From Chaetoceros tenuissimus (Eukaryota > Bacillariophyta > Thalassiosirophyceae > Chaetocerotales > Chaetocerotaceae): a stretch of DNA of 64,000 nucleotides. Of this stretch, positions 42,418-57,974 are shown piece after piece. The position numbers were made by a program, and so were the translations under genes. The notes under the pieces are model-generated. The model ran no database searches, had not been told where the DNA came from, and saw nothing but the letters and a program-made list of their open reading frames with translations. Each line of letters starts with the position of its first letter. Within the stretch, counting starts at the first letter, position 1. The stretch spans positions 372,001-436,000 of the forward strand of contig BLLK01000022.1 of NCBI GenBank assembly GCA_021927905.1, given 5' to 3'.

Positions 42418-45400
42418 TCACAGCCTCTGCTCTGGCAAAATTGATGCATATGATATCAAATCACAACATCGTTTGGCTAGTAATGGATCCTGGTCTCCGT
42501 ATGTTTGTTTACCTGAACTTGTCATATTCATAACCTTTAGTGATGAGAGTGGACAGAACGGTACACCAAAACCACTATACTCAAGTACTTGTCGCCAGAC
42601 GCAGTCACTATCTATACAATGAATCACTTTCAAAACGTCAAGAGAGGCATCTCCAATTTTGTCAATTCTTGAGAGAAAAGAAAAGAGGATTGTCGCTACA
42701 GCTCTTATTGATGTCGTCGATAATCTTGTGCCACATGTCTTGGAAGCGAAGAATTGATGTAGGCAACCTAGCATTGAAAGAATGAGTTCTTCTTCAATAT
42801 TTGATAGTGGATATTTTGCAAGCTGCTCTATGTTTACCAAAAAGTAGTGGAAAAGTCTTGACATCTGTGGCCAAATACTTGTTTCAAATTTGTTTGCAAC
42901 AAAATCTCCACACAGGATAGGTAATTCTGCAATCGTATCAAAAATACTTTTCAAAAGAAAAATGATCGTTCGTCTTGGAACATCTGAATTCTTGGGAAAT
43001 TCTACAAACGATGTTGTTGTGGCTTGTAATCGTAAATCAATCGATGGCCACACATGAGCTATGGCTTCAAACAATGGATTGCCGATTTTGGTGATCTCAG
43101 GATCAGTGTCATCGCCATTCTATTATATGCAAAGAAAAGAGGTTGGTTTTTTGTATTAATTTTTACGAGAGGTTGCATGAATGTTCTAACTCACCTTTGT
43201 AAGAGTTTGGACCAATGACAATCCTTGAAAAATATCTCGGAAGAGGTCAAATGCTTTTCTCTGGAGTATCAAGTTGGGAACAGTAATCAGAGTTGCACTT
43301 GTAGTCAAAATCTTGCGAAGGTTGGTGGTCAAACGCCCAAGAGAATAAGCTGAAATGGTTGATTTCCCTAAGTTCCCATTCTTGATTTGTGATTCTTTTT
43401 TCACTTCTTCCTCTTTTTGCTCGGTGTCTATATCAAGCTCGAATTCGATGAACAGATCTAACCACTGAAAACCGTCATCAAATTCTTTCTTCTCGAAGTC
43501 GTATTCGTGCACGAGCTTGGTCAGAATTATATTTATAAATCCAATACTGCTACCCAAGACTGACAACAAACCTATTGGAATAGATGGGTGGCGCATCAAT
43601 GTATTCGTATTCAGAGTAAAGTTCTGGCCAAACCACTCTATCAATGAATCTTGCATGTCACATAGTTGTAGAATTCGGGTACTGGAAGTCTCTGGATCTA
43701 TTTGACCATCTTGACTTTCAAGTAATATATTAATCACATTACTTAAAGAGTAGAAACAAACTGTCTGTGAGTGCAGCTCCATTTCTGTGCGATTTACACT
43801 TCCCAATTCATTTGATAATACCTCCACCAAAATATTATAATTGCTCAATAACATTTCTTGAACTGAGCAATAATTACACACCCTGGAAATATTAACCAAA
43901 GTACTATATGCTGCATCCCTGACTGGTTGTGAATTTAATTCACTCATCTTCTGTACCAGTGGGTGTAAAAGGATAGGTATGAATTTGCTGAAAGGAGAGC
44001 CTATGCAATTTGCTAAAGTAGAAATCAAGTTCATGATACAAACAAGCAAGGATCCATTCGTAGATAATGCTTGGGATGATATTGGTGCATCTTCTGCCCC
44101 CTGTTTCTGTGAGTATAAACTTAAAGAACTAGAGTCAAGTCTCAGATTTCCTTCAGAATCGGCATGTTTTGGCATACTTAGGACAGACCTTGAGGGAAGC
44201 TGCCACAGGACATCACTGCAAAGTAAAGGAATCAATGAGGACGCTAAAGATAGAAGCATCTTTTGCTTTCTTTGGTGTTCGTTTTCTTTAAAAGATTTCA
44301 ACATCTCTATTGCAATTGTAAAAAGTCCACTTTCTTTTGAGCAGTATCTTGCATGTTCCAAGTCAAACAATGACCTTCCGTTGGCAATGCGCTGACTGAA
44401 GACTTCGTAAACATCAACGCAACATTCGTCCACAAACAGGATCATTTTTTTATACCCAATAATCTTGGCAATGTTATGTACCATTCCATGTGCCACCTCT
44501 ATCATTGTGCCACGAATAAACTTGTATTCTATGATAAATTCACTGCAGTCTGGATACTGGATCAATTTGGCAGAAGCCTTAACTTCGCTATCTATTTTGA
44601 ATAGTTCTAAAGCACTATGGTAAGCTCAAGTGTTGCTCGCACATTTTATTACCTCTACTATTGGACGACTTACCTTTCAAGCACGTTTTTTCGTGGCCTT
44701 TCGTCAATTGTTGGTAATAAAAGCCTTGGTATACTGACTTTTTGTCTTTTGATGATTTAGTTCTCATCATAATTTCCAGGTATCCAGATATCAATTTCAT
44801 AGTGGTTTCTAACTCTGCATCTCTTCCACTTTGACCTAAACTTACTATACTATTCAGAAGAGTCCCAACTCTTGAAGTTACTCTTCTCCTGAAATTATCG
44901 GTACTTTCTTCCCTGACACATCTAGTTTGGTACTGTTTCAGTATTTCTTTGCATGTTGTGGATACAGCTTCTGCCCCATTTGTTAGTAAATTGAAAGCAT
45001 CTATGATACCAAGAACAAATCAACTTACCATCAGGATCTCTAGATAAAATTATTGTACACTCTAGTGCTTCAGTATGTAGTTTATCATTAATACAAGGTT
45101 GATCATTCTCCGAATGACTAGAGACTTTCTCATTTAGGCCATCCTGTAGGTCAAATAAGATACTTCGACTAAGCACAATTCCAGCATGTTTGACTTTCGT
45201 TGAATGTTGTGTAGGCACCAAATGAAGAATCATTGAGAGACTCTTCGGTATAGTACTTTGTGCTTTTTCTAGGAAGAATTTGAGGTCTTGGGAAAGAATT
45301 CGAGGCTCCCGTTCAATTGTTGGTGTACTTGGACTTTTTAGTATTTCCATGATATCTGGATCAATTCGTATTGTCTTTGTCTCGAGCTCACTATCTTGCA

Positions 45401-46783
45401 AAGTCTTTTTGAGCAAGCATGATAGAGTTACAAGCGCTTCTCTTGCCACGACAGGCGATGATTGTGGACTTGTAAATCTCAACTGTATCATTGCCTCTCT
45501 GAATAATATCTACAGAAGAAAGTTTTAAAAAGTGAATACATGTTTGCACATCACACACGATTGTATGTATCTAGACTCACCCGAAATAAAGTCGGAAAAC
45601 ATGTTCTCCAACTGCTTACTTGAAACTTACTCGATGATTTAGTTTGTACGAAATCCTGCTGTTTGTCATTCAATTCTAGCTCTATCATTTTTCTTAGTGT
45701 CTTCAATGTTTCTGCTTTGAGTGGTACGTTTCCTTTTACGTTAGTGCTAGCATAAACACTCCATTCATTGAGAAAAGTCCACGGTGAAATTACTAACGAC
45801 TCTCTGTTCTCATGATTACTTTCTCGATCTGAATCGAAAATGGAATTCAAACCCCTCGAAACCTCAATGATCCATTTTCTGTTTTGACACATTTCTAAAC
45901 ACTCTAAGAACTCATTTCTATTCCCAGAGGAATAATTTTTATTATGGAAACGAGAACAAAGCGCACCCATACAAGATATAACCCTCACTAGACATTCTTC
46001 TACACTATTCAAGGTTAGAGATGACTTGCGATCTTGAGGATCTCTCATTGATTGCTTCATTTGTGCTAGTTGTATAGTAAGATACGAAAAGACATTTGTT
46101 GCTCCAGATATACATTTTACTCTCAGTTCGGGATCTAGTTCTGGAACAAAGTGCTTGCTGTCATTATCAACGAGTCCTTTGTTTTCGAACAAAATATCCA
46201 ATACCAATTCCACACAGATTGATGTTTCCTCTTGACATCTATGCAAAAAATCATGTTTCATTGTATTAATTCCATCTAATCGTGCAGATCTTTGTATTTC
46301 CTGACCCATTATTTTTTGAAAAGATTGAAAGGACAAGATTATTGGAAGGAAGATGAAGGATTGCATCTCACATACGGTTTCTCGAATATACTCATATGAT
46401 CCTTCCTTTAGAATTTCTAGTTCTCCACGTAATTTTTGCCAGGCTTCTAATTGAACTTTTTGAACGGCAACCAATTTCTCCATAGAAGAAAATTTTGTTT
46501 TTTCTACTCCACTTTTATCCCTCACAGATATTCGGTTGTACTCTTTGATGAGATTGTCAATAGATGCAAGTATCATTCGTATCAAAGGATTTAGCTTCAT
46601 GAACACGAGCTTCATTTGAGATTTCTTGTCATCACCTTTTTGCACATTATGATTAAAGGGCATATGTGGTGGAATCAGCACATCATTTTGAGATCCGTTT
46701 ACATTGATATCAAGACCAAGTGGAGAGTCATTCCTAGAATTTTCCATACTTTCTATTGTACGTATAGTAAATATTTTTGTCAT
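42418..46783 (-). CDS. TTI1: TTI1-like HEAT-repeat protein, with one frame break
   Basis: Exons (minus strand) 45581-46783, 45029-45509, 44674-45000, 43195-44614 and 42418-43119. Frame is kept except for one missing base in the third exon near 44745-44755, where the run AAAAA would need to be AAAAAA to link EIMMRTKSSKDKK to VSIPRLLLPTIDERPRK. With that base the product is about 1377 aa. The C-terminus aligns with TELO2-interacting protein 1: HVWPSIDLRL, LCGDFVANKFE and the late SDCVWRQVLEY (human QTWPSLVHRL, QCGDFISKRF, PDSTWFLLNEL). TTI1 with TEL2 and TTI2 forms the TTT complex that matures ATM, ATR, DNA-PK and TOR kinases. The second intron is only 28 nt. The break may be an assembly error, an allele or a genuine lesion. 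Confidence 0.7.
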
Positions 46784-47105
46784 TTAGGAATACACCTGCA
46801 ACATGAAACCTTTATCACGGTCTGTCAAGGATATGGAGAGGACCAAGAGACCAGAATAGTATTCTTATATGGGATAATATATTGTTATCAATCTAAACCA
46901 CTTCACATCAGAGAGATACACACATTTGCATTTTTAAAATACTTACGAGAAAAAAGAAAAATGAGACAGATTTCTCCCCCTTTTCTCCTCTTTCTTAACT
47001 ATTTTGTTTTGAATATCATTTTCATTTTTTCAGCGCATTGTTGCATTGTTTTGGGTACAACCGTACAACCATAAAAAGGGTAAACTAGTATTTAAACGAA
47101 ATTTT
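46784..47105. other. Intergenic
   Basis: 322 nt between the TTI1-like start and the SWR1 stop, both on the minus strand. It should hold the TTI1 promoter and the SWR1 3' end. An in-frame TAA directly precedes the TTI1 ATG, supporting that start. Nothing else seen. Confidence 0.4.
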
Positions 47106-53542
<6,437 letters not shown>

Positions 53543-53943
53543 GTTCACTACGATACTACTTGATCCTAAGCACAGAATACAAGAAGATGAATCTTTGGCT
53601 TTGAACTCTATGTGTGTATGATAGTGAAGACAATAGGTGCTGGAGATTGGATTGTTTGCTTTTGCTCTGTGAGTTTTGTGTGTAGTGTGCTGTTTCATAA
53701 CCTATTTACAAATCCCGATAACAACGTACGTACTATTACTACTATGAATACCGTGTAGTTGAAATAATAATAAATTGATGTCGAAGATGATTCGAAGAAA
53801 AGTAAAATATGTATTACCTAAAGATGCAGTTTATCATTGATGATACCTGACCTAAATTCATATATTGAATTTTATTCTTTATTCATTATCTATATTGATG
53901 ATTACAAACACATTACTTGATCTAGTGAGTTCAAAACGGTAAG

Positions 53944-56250
53944 TTATATTTCTGGAGTCAACGACTCAAATTGAGTCGAAATTTTTTCATCGATCGACAT
54001 GACTCTGGTTTCTTTAGCTTTGGACATGTAGAAACAGACATTTCTTGCATGAGGGTCTAGTAATGCACTGACACATACTGCTGCGACCTCTGCTCGTGAT
54101 ACTGCGGTCAAACTGTCGTTCGATTGCTTCAGTTGGATAGTACTGAATTCCCCACTTGGAAGTTCATTCAGAGAAGGAATTCGAATGATCGAATACTGCA
54201 GTCCACTATTTTTCAGTATTTCCTCGCCTTTGTACTTATAATAAAGTTCCTCGCCGCTACGGTCTTTTGGATCCTGTAACACTCTCTTGGCTTCTTCCTC
54301 ATCGAAAAGAGCACCTGCTTTCTCGTCCCCAAATGCACCTGACACGATTCGCCTTAAATCATGACGGACCATTTCGTTACTCACCGTTGCAGGCAAACGT
54401 GCATCTGAAAGATATACAAACTCAGGCTCAGGCTGTGACCTGTATACTTTGATGTAACACAGAGCTAAATAGAACGGCATCCATTTATATTTCCTCTGAT
54501 TCTGATCTAAGCTATGAGCAATGTTATCGGCACTATCCACACGGAAGCCAAGCTGTTTCAGATCACGACCATCAAATGGTTTAAGACGAGAGAGGTCAAT
54601 ATCTACCCCTGCCTTCGAAGTTGGTTTGAAATTTACAAACGGCAACCTGATAGTTTGAAATTTATTCAGGGACTTATTACCACTACCAGGCGATTTTGTC
54701 ACTGTATCAAACTTGCAAACGTATTCGATTCCTTTCGTTTCATAGTCTGATGTCCGTATGAATGCTTGGTACGACTTCCCATCAGCACAAACTCTACATA
54801 CAAAACCAGCAAAGCCATTGGACAAATCTGTTCCTTGATTAGGATCTTCCCTAGATCGAAGACGGCTACTAATAATAGAAGCCTCACTACCAACATCGGC
54901 ATTCAACGCCGTTGGTAATTTACCTACAAATACCCCATGATTAAATTTGTTCTTCATCCAAGTGACTTGTGACTTGAACGATGCACTTGAAGATGACTTT
55001 TGGTTGTATAAATCGTTGTCGCTGTCGTTATTCCCAATGCCGTTGCCACTCTCATCATCAATGTTGATTGTAAATAAGTTATAATCTTCTTCTCTATCTT
55101 GAAAACGAAATAGTGATCTCTTCGCAGCTTGACTTGTGCCGTAATCAGCGTGTCTTACATTCTGATAAGCCCGAACTATGTTTTGCATTCCTAATTCATC
55201 AACTTGTTGTGCGAGTTGAGCTCTGAGCTCCATTGTATCTGATAATACTTCAATATCCAAATTCTCCTCTATGAAATCTTGAAATTTACTAGAGTAATCT
55301 TCTTCGTCTTGTCTAGGAGGACCTGCACAAAACACGATTTTATCAACATCTGTTACAGCATATTCAAGACTTTCGATATTCCGCAAGTCGCCTTGACAAT
55401 AAGTAACGCCAGTTCCTAGCAAGTTTAGCGTATTACTGTACAAATCTCGAACCAGTACTCTGACACGAAATTTGCCACTTAATAGCATTCGCCTCACAAC
55501 TAATCTCCCTATAGCTCCAGTAGCACCAATTACTAGAACTTCGGGTATGTAATCATCGTCGTCGAAAGTACCATCTAAAAGAGGCCATTCGTCACCCAAG
55601 CCATCAACTAAAGGACCCCGCTGTGCAAAGGCAAGAGCACCTTCTGATAATGTCGAATCAAATCCAGAATCAGGTGTGATTACATCTGTATCATCTAAAA
55701 ATCGATCATCAAGGTAGTATATTGCTTTTCTTTCAGGTGAAAGTGTTGATGCAGATTTCAAGACTGAATCCAAAGTTTGACGAAACTGCTTCCCAGCTTT
55801 GTATGGATTAGATAGAAGGGATATGATATTCCCACTATTCTTAGGCGGCCTTTTCTGCTTTGGCTTTTCCTCTTTAGTCTTGTCATCGTCTCTTTTCCCA
55901 TTTTGCGACCCTGTTTTCTTCCCCCTTTTATTTCCATCATCACTGCTTTCTTTTGTCATGAATGCTTTGCTATTTGATAAAATGTTTGCCTTGTTTTTTA
56001 TTCTGGCTAGTTCAGAATAGTTTGTATGGAAATGATGTGTAGAAAATGCCTTTACTCCCAGTATGACTGACGAAGATAGTACATTCAAAATCATTAAAAT
56101 CAGAATGAGCTGACTTTGCAGCCTTTTCCATGAAATCGAGTCTCCATTGAAAGAGTTTACTTGTATTGCAAATGTACTCGGTATTCTATCTATAGATGAA
56201 AATGTCTCATCTGATCTACGCTCATCTGATCTACGTCTTTTCATGTTCAT
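53944..56250 (-). CDS. HCF173-like atypical SDR with CIA30 insertion
   Basis: Single exon of 768 aa. After a long N-terminus with a hydrophobic segment (LILILMILNVLSSSVILG, about 47-64) comes VKAFSTHH, a likely plastid motif; translation could also begin at an internal Met just before that segment. The Rossmann domain starts VLVIGATGAIGRLVVRR (about 238-254), with CQGDLRNIESLEYAV and VDKIVFCAGPPR. A CIA30 domain is inserted (about 440-600; GFAGFVCRVC and KPFDGRDLKQLGFRVD are visible). The SDR then resumes with YSIIRIPSLNELPSGEF and VSRAEVAAVCVSALL. This layout, NmrA-like SDR split by CIA30, is that of plant HCF173, which promotes psbA mRNA translation in the chloroplast. Plastid targeting supports this, but a complex-I assembly role cannot be excluded. 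Confidence 0.65.
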   Translation of the reverse strand: MNMKRRRSDERRSDETFSSIDRIPSTFAIQVNSFNGDSISWKRLQSQLILILMILNVLSSSVILGVKAFSTHHFHTNYSELARIKNKANILSNSKAFMTKESSDDGNKRGKKTGSQNGKRDDDKTKEEKPKQKRPPKNSGNIISLLSNPYKAGKQFRQTLDSVLKSASTLSPERKAIYYLDDRFLDDTDVITPDSGFDSTLSEGALAFAQRGPLVDGLGDEWPLLDGTFDDDDYIPEVLVIGATGAIGRLVVRRMLLSGKFRVRVLVRDLYSNTLNLLGTGVTYCQGDLRNIESLEYAVTDVDKIVFCAGPPRQDEEDYSSKFQDFIEENLDIEVLSDTMELRAQLAQQVDELGMQNIVRAYQNVRHADYGTSQAAKRSLFRFQDREEDYNLFTINIDDESGNGIGNNDSDNDLYNQKSSSSASFKSQVTWMKNKFNHGVFVGKLPTALNADVGSEASIISSRLRSREDPNQGTDLSNGFAGFVCRVCADGKSYQAFIRTSDYETKGIEYVCKFDTVTKSPGSGNKSLNKFQTIRLPFVNFKPTSKAGVDIDLSRLKPFDGRDLKQLGFRVDSADNIAHSLDQNQRKYKWMPFYLALCYIKVYRSQPEPEFVYLSDARLPATVSNEMVRHDLRRIVSGAFGDEKAGALFDEEEAKRVLQDPKDRSGEELYYKYKGEEILKNSGLQYSIIRIPSLNELPSGEFSTIQLKQSNDSLTAVSRAEVAAVCVSALLDPHARNVCFYMSKAKETRVMSIDEKISTQFESLTPEI

Positions 56251-56417
56251 TTGTGTTGAAAGGACAACTTTTGGTTGCCACCGACTTTCAAAGAAGAAAC
56301 TTTCACTCCTTCTAAATTTTGGGTTATTCTATCACTTAGGAAAGGTGATGACTACCAATGCACAACAACTGCACTGTACCACTCTACTCTCTCACTTTGT
56401 GTTTATTGTTTCTTTTG

Positions 56418-57567
56418 GGGTCAATGGTACTTTGACGGCAACAAGCTTGAAGGAAAGAAGCCATATCTTTTGAAATTTCTAGCTAGTCATCTGCTCAAAT
56501 GGCTATCCTAAACCTTGATTGAATAGGCCTTCTTTGGTGTCATCACATCAATTGACATCAATGAAAAAAAATTCTTTGGAAAAAAGAAGCACTCCATTAT
56601 TCAACACTATTTGTATCCATTTCATTGACGTTGATGTGATATGAAACCTCATTTCTTCCAAACTAAATAGAAATTCAAATATAAATGTATCATCTCAAAT
56701 TCAGGTACGTAAGGCAGTGTTGCAGAAGGTTGTTGTAGGTTGTGTGCTTTCTCTTCGAGGAAATCTAGATTACATGAAGATTTGATATCTTTGGATCAGA
56801 ATACAGCCTGCATCATGGAAATAATACTTCTTTTTCCTTTTATCCATCTAACGAACACATTTGGTTTTCCCCAAACTCAGATTCAATATGCTTTCCACAT
56901 ACAGTAAACACCTATCTATCTCTGTCGTAACTGCTCTTCTCATCATTGGTGAGGCTAATGCGTTCATGACTACCAATGTTTTCAAAAACACTGTCGTGGA
57001 ATCTTCCACAAAACTCTTCCTAGAAGATCATATTGCAGAAATGATTGATCTTGAATTACTTCGTCTCAAAAACAAACCTGAGTATGAAAAGAAAATGAAG
57101 GACAAGAAAGTCATTGACCCAATTCTACCAACTGATTTTGACCTCCAGGATTTCAACAGTATCAATAGCGACTTTGGCGGACAGGATGAGATTGAAAAAA
57201 GAAGAGATACAAGAATGGCTAGAAATAATCCAGAGAAGTATTGCGCTGATCGCTGTGTTTCTACAGGCCACTGTGATGTCTATGAAGATCTCTTTGATAT
57301 GAGTGCTGACGAAGTTATGCAATTTTGCGAGGAATGCGTTCTATCTGAAAAAGAGGATCCATGCGATATTCCAGAAAAAATGTACGAAGACTACCCAGAG
57401 CTTCAGATCCGTCCTTAATTCTGTACTACATGATCAAACAAGGAATTCTTTCAAGGAAATTGGTACGCTCGAGGTTGGTTAGGAACAAGATACATTCAAA
57501 AATGCATGTTTACAAAATAAAACAAGATCTAAAGTAGAAAGTAAAGCATAACTCTAGAACAATGATA
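56418..57567. repeat. 1.15-kb duplicated block, copy 1
   Basis: This 1150-nt block recurs in direct orientation at 60992-62145 (1154 nt). By eye the copies differ by one substitution (T/C, synonymous, at 57246 versus the matching base in copy 2) and one 4-bp indel in the upstream region (CCATTATTC versus CCATTTATTATTC). It contains the whole 176-aa gene with its promoter. Copy 1 is preceded by unique sequence near the HCF173-like start and followed by the AGGTTT tail of the insert. Confidence 0.95.
56888..57418 (+). CDS. Plastid-targeted Cys-rich small protein, copy 1
   Basis: Single exon of 176 aa from the ATG at 56888. The signal peptide (about 1-24) ends GEANAFMTTN, a classical diatom plastid cleavage site with Phe at +1. 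The mature protein is acidic, with helices in EDHIAEMIDLELLRLK and a C-terminal half holding six cysteines: YCADRCVSTGHC, then FCEEC, then CDIP. The spacing suggests disulfides or a metal site. A likeness to the regulatory protein CP12 (two Cys pairs, acidic, small) is superficial and I do not claim it. Function unknown; the protein looks like a conserved stramenopile plastid factor. The protein of copy 2 is identical. Confidence 0.75.
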   Translation: MLSTYSKHLSISVVTALLIIGEANAFMTTNVFKNTVVESSTKLFLEDHIAEMIDLELLRLKNKPEYEKKMKDKKVIDPILPTDFDLQDFNSINSDFGGQDEIEKRRDTRMARNNPEKYCADRCVSTGHCDVYEDLFDMSADEVMQFCEECVLSEKEDPCDIPEKMYEDYPELQIRP

Positions 57568-57590
57568 GGTTTAGGTTTAGGTTTAGGTTA
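57568..57590. repeat. Telomere-like AGGTTT tail at insert end
   Basis: Three to four units of GGTTTA at the junction between copy 1 and the insert; on the insert's coding strand they read CCTAAA. They resemble degenerate telomere repeats (plants CCCTAAA). The second copy of the block lacks them, so they belong to the insert. Confidence 0.8.
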
Positions 57591-57684
57591 ATATTCTAGT
57601 TTTCCTTCAGCAGTGCTAACACTTTTCCCATCCGAGATGCCATTATTTATATATATATATACATATATATATATCAGACGATGG

Positions 57685-57948
57685 TATTACATGTACTAAT
57701 AGCCCGCTGCGGGACCACGAACTCACAAGTAGAGGTAGGATGAGCGCATTGTACTGTATTGAGAGTCGCCAGCATCCACCCTAGAGCTCTATATGTATAG
57801 AGAACATGACCTCAGGAGACAGAGTCTCTTGAGGCCTGGTGCATGCATGATGGTATACCAATCATACACGCTACAAGTAGGCTGTCCGCAGATAGCCTAC
57901 AGGGGTACTTCGGAGGAAGATGTCCTCTGATGTACCAGTAATGTTACT
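57685..57948. other. Array of consecutive hairpins beside the orphan ORF stop
   Basis: At least seven stem-loops follow one another within about 260 nt: TATTA/TAATA (57685-57701); CCCGC-T-GCGGG (57703-57713); CTCTATA-TG-TATAGAG (57787-57802); an 11-bp stem with one wobble, CCTCAGGAGAC/GTCTCTTGAGG (57810-57834); ATGAT-GGTATACC-A-ATCAT (57847-57865); GTAGGCT/AGCCTAC (57877-57900); GGTAC..GAGGA/TCCTC..GTACC (57904-57936); AGTAA-TG-TTACT (57937-57948). They lie in the 3' untranslated part of the insert transcript, 27 nt past the stop codon at the near end. Confidence 0.75.
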
Positions 57949-57974
57949 AATTGACCCTAAGCTATTCCTATGTC

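Noticed and set aside
56888-57418. CP12 identity for the Cys-rich plastid protein
   Set aside because: Only the general idea of two Cys pairs in a small acidic protein fits; the central AWD-VEE motif of CP12 is absent.
57568-57590. A real chromosome end
   Set aside because: Unique genes continue for more than 4 kb on the far side and the repeat is only about 23 nt, so it is internal.
57685-57948. Hammerhead ribozyme or CRISPR array in the hairpin region
   Set aside because: No CTGANGA plus GAAA core could be found on either strand, and the hairpins differ in sequence and spacing, unlike CRISPR repeats.
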